Assembly (NCBI GenBank): GCA_963422505.1
Contig: OY730197.1
Location: 17,549,579 to 17,613,578 of the forward strand
Length of the DNA stretch: 64,000 nt
Reading direction: 5' to 3'
From: Pseudognaphalium luteoalbum
Taxonomy: Eukaryota; Streptophyta; Magnoliopsida; Asterales; Asteraceae
Shown here piece by piece: positions 9,988-22,600 of this stretch (positions within the stretch are counted from its first letter, which is position 1; every line of letters begins with the position of its first letter). Under the pieces are notes generated by a model. The model saw only the letters and a list, made by a program, of their open reading frames with translations. It was not told where the DNA came from and did no database searches. Position numbers and translations under genes: made by a program.

Positions 9988-10035
9988 TTGTCGGCCTTGG
10001 CAAGGCTATGCTCTACCAATTAAACTATTTCTACC
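9988..10035 (-). tRNA. partial tRNA-Gly(GCC)-like sequence of mitochondrial type (fragment)
   Basis: On the minus strand this resembles the first two thirds of plant mitochondrial tRNA-Gly: a D-arm region resembling AATTGGTAGAGCATAG and the anticodon arm with CTTGCCAAGG (anticodon GCC). The T arm and acceptor end are missing, and the 5' end deviates. It is probably a mitochondrial DNA insertion and not a functional gene. The comparison is from memory. Confidence 0.45.
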
Positions 10036-11270
10036 AGCTACGGTAGTGGTGAATTGAAGCACTACGTACCGAGCAATTCACGTATCGTACCGAGCAATTC
10101 ACGTACACTTGATACAGACGACTTCTGTTTTTCCGCTGGACCACAACTTTGACCTCTGATCAAGCTACGAACATGAGTAGGTAGGCGACTAGGGGGTGGC
10201 AGGGCTGTGCCTTTTCAATCAATCTCCGACCGCTCCACTATTGGTGTGAGCTGTAAGGAGTCTTGATCTCGAGTCAAGCTGGGGTGAGGAGTCCCATACT
10301 TTTTATTTTGTACCACGCATGGATTGTAAATTTTGAAGGGATTACTTAAAACTGGAATTTCTATATTGTAAAATCTCCAAGAACCGTTTATAAATTTGGT
10401 TGCCAAATACATCCATATATGTAGTATGCAAGTGTAGGACGACTCATTAACCCTTATTGTATCATCCTGTATCTCTTCTTATATATTATAGACTTTCAAT
10501 TCAACATTTCTATCAACTTACATAAAAGGTATATATGGCCTTAAATAAAATGATATACAATTCTAGTTAAATTTAGACTAAAAGTGATCGAGTTTAAAAG
10601 GGGTTGTTTCAGCTTCAAGGTTTATATATCTTAGACAATTAATGTCAAGTGCCATTAGAAGTTTATCTTTACTTAGCTTCTTTAGGATTATTTTTAGTCA
10701 TATCTGTTGTTTCTTTTTGGGGATGATAGATTTAGGGGAAGCTAGCTAGCTAGCTAGCTATATGGTTGATACATACACACGATATTGACAGTTCCTTTTC
10801 TGGGTTTAGTTTAGTGGGGTTATAAACTGCAAGTTCTTCAGAGTTAGTTACAGGTAGCAGTAACTTGGAAGTAACTTTTTGTTGTTCTTTTTGCAGACAA
10901 TGATGGCATATATAGTGGAACAAGCTAAGAGTGGCTGCTAGAATTGGTTAGACAATTTGATGGTTATATATGTAGGTTTTTGGCCAATTGAAGTAATCAA
11001 TATGAATATAATATCAATGTCGATAAAAAACTTCATACCACATTACTTTAAATGGAAATCTTGGACCACTTCTTTATATTAGAGTGTTGTAGCTTGTGGT
11101 TAGTTGGTAGTTATGGTACCACCATCAAAATGATGCACTCAAGATACATGATTTCGTTTGGAATTGGTTACAAGTTATGATGCATAAGTTACATGTCTTA
11201 TTGCTAGCTAGTAGTATATACATGCAAACATATTGTTTTGAAAGCAAAGAATCTATAGTGTTTTTGTTCT
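10036..11270. other. intergenic; short repeats only
   Basis: A 22-base duplication (CGTACCGAGCAATTCACGTA type) occurs at about 10065-10108, next to the tRNA-like fragment, and may be part of the same organellar insertion. A (GCTA)5 microsatellite lies at 10741-10760. No gene seen. Confidence 0.55.
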
Positions 11271-11279
11271 TTCTCTAAA

Positions 11280-12349
11280 TACTTTTTTACACTGTTCATC
11301 CCTGTGGTTTGTCTAAAATTTCACTCGTCGTTCTTCTATTTTTTTTCAAATTTTAAGTTTATTTAAATTTAATATTATTTTAATTGTACTTAGCTAATTT
11401 ATTTTTTGATTAATCAAATCAATTTAATTTAATTATTTTAATCAACTTTCTTCGTGACAGTTAATTTATTCTATTTTTTAGGTGTCCCGATTCTATATAA
11501 ACCCACTAAAAATATAATATATTTTTTAAATAATTTATACTTTTAATTTTGCATATCATCGTCAATTTCACGACTACGTATAGACAATTTTACATGCCTA
11601 CATATATATTGTTAATAGTTTTGTATATTATAAACGTACTCAAATTGCACATTATCAACACGTAACATTTGTTTTTGAGTTAATTAAAGAAAAAAATTGT
11701 AAAATACTAAATTACAGTAACTACGTAACGTAACGTATAGTATTATTATACTCCATATGTTGAATATTATGTGTTTTATTTCCAATAACCGACACATATT
11801 AAATTATGTAAACTAGTAGAAAAATTATATTGTAGTACATGACAATTTTTTACATCATTATTTTTTTAAAATAAAATTATGTTATACAAAACTATTAGCA
11901 ATATATATATAGGCATGTAGAATTGTTTATACGAAGTCATAAAATTGACGATGATATGCAAAATTAAGAGTATAAACTATTTAAAAAAATTATTATATTT
12001 TTAAACTATTACATTTTTAGTGGGTTTATATGGAATCGGGACACCTAAAAAAATAGAATAAATTAACTGCCACGAAGAAAGTTGATTAAAATAATTAAAT
12101 TAAATTGATTTGATTAATAAAAAATAAATTAGCTAAGTACAATTAAAATAATATTAAATTTAAATAAACTTAAAATTTAAATTTTTTTTACAAGGATGGT
12201 CCTTTAACGAAGAAAACTAACGGCCGTCAGTGACAAGGACTGCGAGTGTAACAACTAGCAACCACAGATACAACCAGTACCAAAAAAAAGTACAAGGATG
12301 ACGAGTGAAATTTTAAACAAACCACAGAGATGAACAATGTAAAAAAGTC
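11280..12349. mobile_element. MULE-type inverted-repeat element
   Basis: Long terminal inverted repeats of about 300 bases run inward from ACTTTTTTACAYTGTTCATC at both ends. A perfect 9-base target duplication TTCTCTAAA lies at 11271-11279 and 12350-12358, the length expected for Mutator-like elements. There is no transposase frame, so it is non-autonomous. It lies about 1.9 kb upstream of the bHLH gene. Confidence 0.85.
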
Positions 12350-13480
12350 TTCTCTAAATAGTAAATACACAAATCCTAACATGAAGCTAGCATCCATTGA
12401 TGAAGCATCCAGAATGAGATGGGATTCATTCGATTGAACATGACCTATTAAACATTAGAAAAATCACCATTTGTCTACGGCATAAGATTATATAAATAAA
12501 ATAACTTGTGATTTAACCCTTTTATGCAAAAGTATACTCCGTATGAATTATTTTTAGAAAGACAGAGAGAATTAATACACGATTATTCATACAACATCAT
12601 ATTTAAATGAGACTTGAACTCACAATATTCTAATAAGCTGATAAAACCTTTATACATATCAAACGCTTGTTGACCAGTCGATATGTTTTAGAACTAATAT
12701 ATGGTGATTAAGAAGAACCTTATCAAAACCAAACTTTTTTTTTTTTTTTTTATCGAATCTTCCAGTTGTAGCATTCGATTAATTAAATTAGAGATGGTAG
12801 ATACAAGTGATGAATGCATCACAAAGGACCACTTGAAGTTTGTTCGAACCTATTGATATCTCGATTAGTGTGCCTCACTCACTACCGACCCTCGCACACA
12901 GGTATCATATCATCTTCGCAAACGGGCCCATTAAAGCAATGGGCTGGCCCACATCTGAAATGGAGTACGGGGGTCTGCTGGTCCTGACACATGTCATGTG
13001 AGACTGTGAGAGTGGGGTTTTCTTAAAGCATCCCCCAAAATACTCTCACAATTTCACCACTTTTTTCCCCTTTGGTTCATGCACCCATCCAACACTTTCC
13101 CGTTTTTGTTTTGTTGTTTATAAATCTTGAACGCTTTCCAAAAGTACAATACCATTTTTGTTGATCACAAATCATTTTACGATTTTATAGAATTTTTACT
13201 TTTATTACTTTATTTGCGTCACTACAATTAAAATGTTGCAACAAATAGGCTTTTCGGTACATCCATAAGAACCGAACCATGTAAAACATCAACTTAATTT
13301 GTAACGACCCACTTATCCATAGTTTGGTTCTCAATTCTATTAGTTATAGCTTCTCGATTCACGGTTCAGTTTGCACATGCCTAAATCTAAATTCACAAAC
13401 ATAAACAAGTTGTAACAATACTAATAAACATTGACCACTAACACCAAACAAAACAATAGAAATGCATGGCATCACTAATT

Positions 13481-13547
13481 CACGTGTAATGTGAAGATAT
13501 TATTATTAGTTTTTAATTAACACATTATGACATCATTTATTCACGTG
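13481..13547. promoter_or_regulatory. pair of G-boxes upstream of the bHLH gene
   Basis: Two CACGTG sites (13481-13486 and 13542-13547) share the same 12-base context, ATTCACGTGTAA. They lie about 750-810 bases upstream of the start codon. G-boxes are bound by bHLH and bZIP factors; a regulatory role is inferred. Confidence 0.4.
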
Positions 13548-14056
13548 TAAGGGGTCACACAAGAGATCCGACTCTAATAATTTGTTATTATTTGTTGTTG
13601 TCCGCATGGATTCACCGTAGAGGCATAGATGCATCATTAATAGTGTTGTTCAATTGATCTTTATATTACGGAGTAATTATTTATTTATTAATTAATGAAA
13701 ATATTTACCAAAAATAATAATAATAAAATTAGTATTATTTTTAATCTATTAGAGCACTAAAAATTGTAGAATTCTGTCTATTTAATGTATATACTAACCC
13801 AACTACTATACTACATATTTTAAAATTTGTATTTTAAATAGAAAAATTTTGTTCAAAAGTCAAAGGCTAAAACACGTACAACAATTCAACTTATCCTAAT
13901 TTTAAAATAAAGGACTAGATAATATAAACAATATTTAACAAGTGAACAAAAAACTAAGAATGCTACACCGACCGATTAATTAGTTTGTCACACAAATAGC
14001 AAGTCCACAATAGGGCAGAAATGCCTAGATTTTATATTATTAATTAATGTATCATC

Positions 14057-14060
<4 letters not shown>

Positions 14061-14088
<28 letters not shown>
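14061..14088. repeat. (AT)14 microsatellite
   Basis: Uninterrupted AT dinucleotide tract followed by a short GT tract, about 90 bases upstream of the TATA box of the bHLH gene. Confidence 0.9.
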
Positions 14089-14097
<9 letters not shown>

Positions 14098-14173
14098 GGT
14101 GTGTTTTGTTTTAATAAATTCTAGAGGTATAAAAAAAACAATAAAATATATTGAGAGATAGAGTTGCTACATA

Positions 14174-14181
14174 TATATAAA
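14174..14181 (+). promoter_or_regulatory. TATA box of the bHLH gene
   Basis: TATATAAA lies 110 bases before the ATG at 14291, which implies a 5' UTR of about 80 bases. It is the best-placed TATA sequence upstream. Confidence 0.6.
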
Positions 14182-14290
14182 CCCTTCCACAGTTCCACTC
14201 CCACTGACACATTCCTCCACTGTTCCATTCCATTTATCTCTTACTATTTTTATAATTCATTAAATCGTAAATCCTTAAACCTATAAACAC

Positions 14291-15016
14291 ATGGAGATGA
14301 TGACAATGATGATGGAACTTGACAAGCTTCCCGACCCATTTTCTCACCCATTTCCACCCGATCCATCTTTCATGGACCTATACTACTTCTCCAACGGATC
14401 AACTTCCACCACCAATAACCACCGTACACAACCATCCATTTACCCTAACCAAGAACAAATTACAATCCCACCACCGCAATTCTCAACTTCTCAGGATCAT
14501 TGCTTCCCACGTGCGAGCTGGTTTCATCAGAAACCAGACTCGGTGGAAGCAATGAGGGAAATGATATTTCGGATGGCTGCATTGCAACCGGTTCAAATTG
14601 ACCCGGAAGCAGTGAAGCCACCGAAGAGACGAAATGTGAAGATATCGAAAGATCCTCAAAGTGTGGCGGCCAGACATCGAAGAGAGAGGATTAGCGAAAG
14701 GATTAGAATATTGCAAAGATTAGTACCGGGTGGTACGAAGATGGATACAGCATCTATGTTAGATGAAGCGGTTCACTATATGAAGTTTTTGAAAAAACAA
14801 GTTGAGTCATTGGAGCATGTGGCGGTTACAACTGGTACTGGTGGTGGCGGTGGGGCCAGTATGTCAACAACGGGGATTAACAACGTTGTCGGATATTGTC
14901 CCACCACCACAACCATGATGAGTAACCATCATGGTGGTAATAGTTATGTAATGAGAGCTTGTGACGAGTCTATTGATGATGATCATATGGTGGGATCTAT
15001 GGAGTTCCTCAAGTAA
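14291..15016 (+). CDS. HEC: HECATE-type bHLH transcription factor (HEC1/HEC2-like)
   Basis: A single uninterrupted frame encodes 241 residues, matching the usual size and intronless structure of HECATE genes. HEC proteins act in the nucleus with other bHLH partners in carpel, transmitting-tract and stem-cell development and in light responses. The N-terminal half is low complexity. A conserved block SVEAMREMIFRMAALQP leads to the HEC signature VKPPKRRNVKISK (about 109-120). The bHLH follows at about 119-172 (DPQSVAARHRRERISERIR, then LVPGGTKMDTASMLDEAV). The canonical basic-region His and Glu that read E-boxes are Gln123 and Ala127 here, as I recall for this subfamily. A Gly/Ser/Thr-rich tail ends the protein. 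I cannot decide between HEC1, HEC2 and HEC3 orthology. Confidence 0.93.
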   Translation: MEMMTMMMELDKLPDPFSHPFPPDPSFMDLYYFSNGSTSTTNNHRTQPSIYPNQEQITIPPPQFSTSQDHCFPRASWFHQKPDSVEAMREMIFRMAALQPVQIDPEAVKPPKRRNVKISKDPQSVAARHRRERISERIRILQRLVPGGTKMDTASMLDEAVHYMKFLKKQVESLEHVAVTTGTGGGGGASMSTTGINNVVGYCPTTTTMMSNHHGGNSYVMRACDESIDDDHMVGSMEFLK

Positions 15017-15257
15017 TAGAGATGGGGTTTGGTTATTTGAGGTGACTTAGGTTGAACTTAATTTGAATAATTGGTTTTTCTTGTTTCTTGATAAATCGAT
15101 GAAGATTAACGAGGGGTGTGGAAAAATGGAAATGGACATACATATGTATGTATTTTTAGAGGGATTTTAATTAAGCATATTTTATATATGCCGCAACAAC
15201 TAAACTCCTACTTTGTAACGGGGGTTTAAGTCTCATTTGCAAATTGTGGATTAACAA

Positions 15258-15263
15258 AATAAA
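15258..15263 (+). terminator. poly(A) signal of the bHLH gene
   Basis: AATAAA lies 242 bases after the stop codon in a T-rich 3' region. It is the plausible polyadenylation signal. Confidence 0.45.
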
Positions 15264-17392
15264 GTATTTTATTGGATTGGTAATTATTACGGAAGTAATG
15301 GACGTAACTAGCTCTGATTTCTCAAGTTGCTATTTTCGATCGATTGTTATTATTATATTTACATGTATGTTATATGCTGTGTTAGAACTTTGTATCTCAA
15401 AATGGTAAAATCTCTAACATAATTCTAACACATGTATTCATATGCATGTTTGATATGCTAATATTCTGTATCGATTACGGAATTAATTAACAACGAACTC
15501 TATGCATAAAGATTACATGTTCTGTTTGAATGCTATGATAGTTTCACTCCACAAATTAAATTAAATTAATTCTAGCTAATCTTTGATATTACTTAATTAA
15601 AAACTCGCATTAACTGACTTAACATACACTCAGATTGGTGTTATTGTTTTCTCTTCTAGAAAAAGATTTTGTAAACAACTAAAGATGTTTCATAGATAGA
15701 TACATAGATAAATACATTCACAAATACTTATTCCTTTGAACAATATATGTACACAACAATAGCATTGGTCATGATGGATCGATGATCTGTTCTCTATACT
15801 CCAACTTGAGATATGATTGATCATTAGGTAGCAACGCCAATGCATGCATGCTCAAATTAGCCTATGTGAGGCATGCTTTAATCAATTATGAAGCGTATAA
15901 CTAAAACTGAAGACACGGTTCTCTAAAAATTTAATATATATATATATATATGTGTGTGTGTATGTATGTATTTCACTACAAATCTTTATATGTCTACATA
16001 ATTTAGCATAGCGCACTCTTGATACAAATGTCTGATTAATTCAACCACGTACGAGTGGGGTAGTCCTTAACTATATTGGTCTCTCTGAGAGGATATATAT
16101 GTTTACATGTATGAAACTGTTTTTTTTTATATTGTGTATTTTGATGACTTGTCAACTTGTAAAAATGTTATATGTCACATTATAACTGATAACACGTCAC
16201 CAAAATACACATAAAGTATAAAAATAAGAGAGAGGGGAGAGAGAGATTGCTTCCCAAAGAAGGGTAAGATGATTGGAGTGTTGATGTCCCAAGGATCATG
16301 TCACACCAAAGAGAATCCAAATAAGTGCTACATATCCAAAATACCAAAAGCAACAAGTAGATAAACTAAACTAATGTCATGTGTTGGTCAAACTAGATCT
16401 AAGTCCACCTACCTCTATATGTCTTCTTGTGTTAGGTTCTATGCAATCAACTAATCATACATATACGCATACCCTCATTTTATCATTTATACTCCATTGT
16501 ATTTTATATAATTAATCTTTTGGAGTTATTATGTTACATAAATGGCCACACTATAATCATCAGATCAGAATAATGTATCAAACATTCATATCCTAAACCT
16601 GATAATAACGATATTATGTAAGGTTTTCATAGGCTATATTATAAGCAAGTAAGCAACTAAGCATCCTAGTTGCCGTTTGAGTCTTTATATAAATTGATGA
16701 ATCAATGTGCTTTTGGAACCACAAGCAATGCCTTAGATTTGTTTTTTCAAGTGATGTTCCTAGTTATGTTCAACGCTTTGTGAGACATCGATCATGAAGC
16801 CTCTAGCTAATTTACATGCTAGATCAGCAAGAGTTGAGTCATATACCATTTTTCTTTCTAATTACCAAAGAAAAGAATATGCATTTCGAAATCTAGTTTC
16901 TATAAAATCGAGTATTATTGGATAACACAAATATGAGATCGTTAGCTATTTACTTCAATTTAATTTGATGACGGTGAGTCGCAACTTCTTGTAGCATTCA
17001 ACATCTTATCCATTTTGGCATATTGCTTGAAACTTGACAGATGTGGACATTTCCGCAATGAACATGTGAATTATCATTAAATTGGATAAACTGTGCATGT
17101 ATGTGTACAAAGAAAATACATATAACAATGGACCCTACAAAAGTATACCATCCTGATTGAGATGAAAATAGATTCATGAAGTGTATAGTATGGCTCTAGC
17201 TTCCCTAACTTAGTCTGTACATTGTATTTGCATCTTCTTTTCTGACATGTAATGTATGGTATCATTCATCATCATAGATTCATAGCCCATGCCCTTTAAA
17301 GTTTAACCACCCAACCAGGAAACCATTACCGCCTTACCGGATAATGGCTCTTTTTTTGAGCAGGATTATGGCTAACTTATTACATCCATTTG
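15264..17392. other. intergenic, AT-rich
   Basis: No gene seen. It contains an AT/GT/GTAT microsatellite at about 15932-15970. A small imperfect fold-back lies at about 16118-16228, where arms resembling TTTATATTGTGTATTTTG and its complement enclose about 40 bases; this could be a MITE remnant. Confidence 0.55.
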
Positions 17393-18927
17393 TCATGCTT
17401 GAGCTTCCATGTCTAATTTTGATCCACTGTTTCTGAGCCCAGTTCACTAAGGCTGGGGTGCGTGACTACTTTGGCCCAAATATGTATATGTATTTGGGTA
17501 TTATAAATAGTTGACATTCAATATGAGATACAAAAAATGATAATGATCAACTAATTGCAAGTTAAGGGATTATGTTAACTGAAAATCTTACGCATAATTT
17601 ATCTGTTAGATTAACATTAAATATATTAGCCATTACACGATAACCTAGTGGTTGGTCTCCTGATATCATCACAAGAGGTCTTATATATGTTCAAACCTCA
17701 CTAGCATAATATTCTGGGGTGGCAAGAGAAAGGATCAGAAATGGTCATGGGATAATCCAGTTAGGCCGCGATCATCTGAGTAAAAATATTTGCCCGTTGA
17801 AGGGAAACCTCAGTTGACCCTTATTAACGTTAAATAACAAAGATGATAATAAATGCGAAGTGCGATGTTTCGGTCAACATGACTAGTCCTCAGTGAATCA
17901 ATATATAGTGAGGATACTATACTCCGGCTTAGCTTACCTGTTCATTTAATTTTGTTCGTTTGGTTATAGAATAGTTGTGCATTCTCAATTTCAAATTTTC
18001 AATTAATCAAAAATATTTTATTGGATAAATCTGAAAGATCATTAAAAGTGTAGAGGACAATGGGCCAAGCTGCAAGGCCCATAGTGAGAAACTGTAGTAG
18101 CGTACGGACCAATATTTTTTTATGGCTGATTAAAACATTTGCACAGACCAGAATGAATAAGTTCATTTCAATTTTTAAAAAAACATCGCTATTTCTTCGT
18201 CTCAAAATTGTTGTCCAGTTTTGACTTTCTAAACTCTTTTTTTTTTTTAATTTTGACCTTAAATATTTTTATTTGTGTTATATAATACTTGATACAAAAT
18301 TTATGATTGGATTGACTTTTAAATATATTTTCATTAGTATGATTTTCATCAAGTATTATATAACACAAACAAAGATATTTAAGGTCAAAGTTGAATAAGA
18401 AAGACTTCAAAAAGTTAAAACTAGACAATTATTTTGGGATGGAGGGAGTATAATTATATAATTGAATTGAATTGAAAAGTTTACTACAAAAAAATTAATC
18501 AAGTCAATTAAAAAATTATAGATGAATGTAAAATTTGAAATATAGAAATTACACGAATAGTCCCCATTAATGTTATTACACTCGCAGTCATTTGATGTAA
18601 TAAACTAATGATCGTTAGACAAAAGGACGCTTTACCCAACAAATTGAAGTCAGATGGATGATCTAGGTAAAAAAAAGTATAGAGTTCAGGAAGTTTTATT
18701 TAAAGCAAATCACAAAGATGACCCATGTATTGTTTTTTCTAGTGGCTAAGTTTTGAACTTCAGAGATATATATATTTTTTCTCATGAGATTTGATAAGTT
18801 TAAAATTTTAACCTTCTTTCAAGGTTTAAGGAAGGCAAAGAGGTATGAATAATGATTCCTTTTAAGTAAGGAATGTGATCCTGTTGCCATGCACTACACA
18901 TGTCCAGGTGAAACATGAGACATTATT
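17393..18927. repeat. duplicated RRS1 upstream region, left copy (no gene attached)
   Basis: Starting at TCATGCTTGAGCTTCC, this region matches the sequence upstream of RRS1 (from 31446) in the same order and orientation. The first match runs to about 17930 with gaps, and the second from about 18450 to 18927, continuing after the LINE insertion at 24014-24075. It keeps two site II motifs (AGCCCA 17436-17441, GGCCCA 17473-17478), but no RRS1 exon follows on its left. It is therefore a promoter-containing duplication without its gene. Confidence 0.75.
18192..18448. mobile_element. Stowaway-like MITE
   Basis: The right end reads GGGATGGAGGGAG followed by TA; the left end is a decayed version preceded by TA. 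The two halves are near-perfect complements (TTTGACCTTAAATATTT and its reverse at the other side), so the whole 257 bases fold back. CTCCCTCC ends with a TA target are the Stowaway (Tc1/mariner) pattern. It is absent from the RRS1-side copy of the duplication. Confidence 0.75.
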
Positions 18928-19061
18928 TTTTTTGGAAATGTCAAATATTATTAAAAATTCACAACTTAGCAAGAAATTAAGAGCGAAAAATTACAAGCTT
19001 ACAATAAGAATTTAAGAAAAAGGATGATAATTCCAAGTGACCCAATTACAAGAGACCTTGC

Positions 19062-19236
19062 TGTAATTGTTTAGAATTGAATGAATTTCTATTAAACCGA
19101 AAAGCCATATAAATACAAGTTTACAAGCCTAAGAATTAGGAAAGCCTAACAAACATCTCTCTAAAATAGGAAAAGATAATTACAATGATATATACAAATA
19201 ATATATGTATATCTGATACATATATATCGATTAATA
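19062..19236 (-). repeat. 3' LTR of the Ale-like copia element
   Basis: A 175-base LTR, flanked outside by CTTGC (19057-19061) and inside by the polypurine tract (minus CTGCGGGGGAG, 19237-19247). It differs from the 5' LTR by one base that I can see (A at about 19098 against G). Confidence 0.93.
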
Positions 19237-19698
19237 CTCCCCCGCAGTCGAATCTGTAGCTGGTCGAATAGTGAGACTGGAACGAAAACGAGTGAAAAGT
19301 TGACGAGGTAATCCCTTTGTAAATATGTCAGCATATTGGTAATCAGATGGAACATGAAGTACACGTAAAGCACCAATGCGAACCTTTTCCCGAACAAAAT
19401 GTATATCGATTTCGATATGTTTTGTACGTTGATGTTGAACGGGATTTTTAGCAAGATAAACCGCGGAAATATTGTCACAATAAATAATCGTAGCTTGACG
19501 CAATGGTAAATGAAGTTCGAGCAATAGGTTGCGAAGCCAAGTGGTTTCAGCAGTAGCATTAGCGACTCCTTTGTATTCAGCTTCGGCGCTTGATCTTGAT
19601 ATTGTAGGTTGTCGTTTAGAGGACCAAGAGATAAGGTTGTCGCCGAGGAATACACAATACCCAGATGTTGAACGTCTGGAGTCCGGACACCCCCCCAA
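19231..19698 (-). pseudogene. RNase H C-terminal part, frameshifted from pol
   Basis: Translation gives CPDSRRSTSGYCVFLG, RSSAEAEYKGVANA, and ends shortly after ADIFTKGLP, the standard end of a copia RNase H. It is in a different frame from the upstream pol. The break lies in a run of seven G (minus strand, about 19690-19696) inside the codons for DWGG; one more G would restore the frame. This is a homopolymer slip, real or a sequencing error. Confidence 0.85.
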
Positions 19699-22600
19699 TC
19701 CGCATCAGAATAGGCTGTTAACTTATAGGATTTGGAGGGAGTAATATGTAGACCATGACTAGACGTTCCTTTTAAATACCGCAGAATCCTTTTAAGAAAA
19801 TTAAAGTGAGGTTCGCGCGGGGCATGCATAAAAAGGCATACCTGTTGAACAGCATATGCGATGTCTGGGCGTGTAAAAGTTAAGTATTGAAGAGCCCCTG
19901 CTAGACTTCGATAGAGAGGACCATCATGGAAAGGGTTACCGGCGGTGGCGCTAAGCTTGCCGTCGGTGTCGACTGGGGTGGCACAAGGTTTGCAGTCTTG
20001 CATGTTTGCACGTTGTAAGATGTCACAAACATATTGTTCTTGGGATAGAAATAAGCCGCCATTTAGTTGTTTAATGTCAATCCCAAGAAAATGATGCAAG
20101 GAACCAAGATCAGACATTGAAAACTCTTTAGATAATAAGTCAATGAAATACCGAAGAGTTTTTGTATCAGATGCTGTCAGAAGAATGTCGTCCACATATA
20201 ATAATAGATATGCGGTCGTGTTGTTGTGATGATATACAAACAATGATGAGTCGCTAGTAGTGCTTTTAAAACCGCATGTATGTACAAACGTTGCAAACCG
20301 ATGGTACCAAGCTCGGGGAGATTGTTTGAGGCCATAAAGTGATTTGTTTAGGCGGCAAACGTGTTTGGGTTTTTGGGAGTTGACAAATCCTGGTGGTTGA
20401 AACATGTACACTGTTTCTTGAAGATCCCCGTGTAAAAAAGCATTTTTCACGTCTAGTTGATGTATTGGCCATGAGCGAGAGACCGCTAGACTGAGCACGG
20501 TTCTGATGGTGGTAGGTTTAACTACGGGACTGAAAGTCTCGTCATAGTCGACCCCAACTTGTTGACCTTTGCCATTTATAACCAACCGTGCTTTATATCT
20601 TGCTAAGGTGCCATTTGCATGAAACTTGTGGCGGAATAACCACATACAACGTATAATATGAGCATCTGGCGGACGTGGTACAAGTTCCCATGTGTTGTTA
20701 TCCATTAAAGCTTTGTATTCATTAGTCATGGCACACGTCCAGTTCGGATCAGACAGGGCTTGGTTATAAGATTTCGGGATTGGGGAAATCGAGGATGTTG
20801 TGGTGGTGAAATTATAGTAATGTTTCGGGGTAGTTGAGCCAGTTTTGAGCCGGGTTTGCATCGGGTGTCGATTTGTGGTGGTGGGAGCTGGTGGGTCAGG
20901 TGGTAAGACGGGGGCAGGAGGTTGGCGAGCACGGCGAGAGTAGGTGAGCGGATATGGGGTTACGGGTGGGATTGTTTGTTGGGTAGTGGGTGCCGTAGGT
21001 GTAGTGGGGGTTGGGTTGGGTTCGTTGGTGGCAGTGGGTTCGAACAGTAGAGGGGTGGGTTCATCGTTTTGGAACTGGTAGGTGGGAGGTGTGGAAGATA
21101 GTTTGGTGAATGGAAAAGAGGATTCGTCAAAAGTGACATGTCGGGATAGTATTACTTTTCCCGTGGAGAGATCGAGGCATCGATAGCCACGATATTGAGG
21201 AGGGTAGCCAAGAAATACGCATGGTTTAGATCTCGGGGCTAGTTTGTGAGGTCGAGTTGCGTTTAAGTTTGGGTAGCATGCACAACCGAATGTGCGTAGG
21301 TGGTCATAAGTGGGGTTTTTGAGGTAGAGTACAGAGGTAGGGGTACGATTTTTGAGTGTTGTTGTGGGTAAAATATTATGTAGATAAGTGGCGGTGTGAA
21401 GGGCATCGACCCAATACGTGGGAGGTAAGGAAGCGTGGGTAAGTAGGGTAAGCATTAGTTCGTTTAGACGACGAATCATGCGTTCGGCTGTACCGTTTTG
21501 TTGGGAGGTATGTGGACATGAGAAACGGAGTTGAAGACCGGTTGAGGAAGCGAAATTGTGAAATTGATGATTATCGAATTCACCACCTTTGTCACATTGA
21601 AACGTTTTGAGGGAGGTGTGAAATTGGGTTTGTATGAGTTTATGAAACGTTTTAATTTTGTTAAAGGTTTCTGATTTATATTTTATGGGAAATACCCATG
21701 TGTAATGTGTGTAGTCATCAATTAATATGAGGTAATATTTAAAACCGGTGTTGCTTGGTATTGGTGATGTCCATAAGTCCGCATGAACTAGATCAAATGG
21801 TTTTATAGAGTTAGATGTGGAGGTGTGAAAAGGTAGTCGCTTACGTTTTGCTATTTGACAAGAATTGCAAACAAAAGATTTATCAATTTTATTGCAACTA
21901 ATATTTTTATTAAAAGTAAGACAGTCCATTACATGATTTCCTGGATGTCCTAAACGAGAATGCCAAATTGGCGAACTAGTAGACATAGAAAAAGAAAAGG
22001 CTGAAGCAGCAGCTGAATTTGTGAACGGGTAGAGGTCACCATCACTATTGTGTCTCGTCAGGTGCTTCCCAGTTTTGAGTTCCTTAATAGAAAAACCAAG
22101 ATGGTCAAATTCCACAGAAACAGAATTATCTCGACAGAATTTACGAACAGATACAAGGTTTTTGATAACATTAGGGGTGTGTAATACATTATGTAGGGAA
22201 TGTGGTTTGTTTGGGTGTGGTAAAGTGGTGTTGCCTGATCCGAGGACTGGTACCTGTTTACCATTTCCAACAAACACATATTTAATAGATGAAACACAAT
22301 GGTTAGTGAGGTTACCTGCGTCTGCGGTGAGATGAGAAGTTGCACCTGAGTCCATGTACCATTGATCGTCTTGCGGGTTAAGAGTCATGGCTGAGAAGGC
22401 TTCTTCGAGTTCCGATGGTTCCATGGGGTTAACTTCAGCCAAATTTGCTTGCTGCGGTGGCTGTTTGGGATGAGCTGAGTTGTTCGTCCATGGTGGAGGA
22501 GCCCAACCGGCTTGGGTCGGGTATGGGCAGGGCGGTGGAGATGCCCACCAAGGGGGAGGCCAGTATGGTGATTGGTAGGCGGGCCACTGTGGGCGCTGCT

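Noticed and set aside
17393..18927. A second RRS1 gene beside the duplicated promoter
   Set aside because: No RRS1 exon 1 or later exon sequence is visible to the left of 17393.
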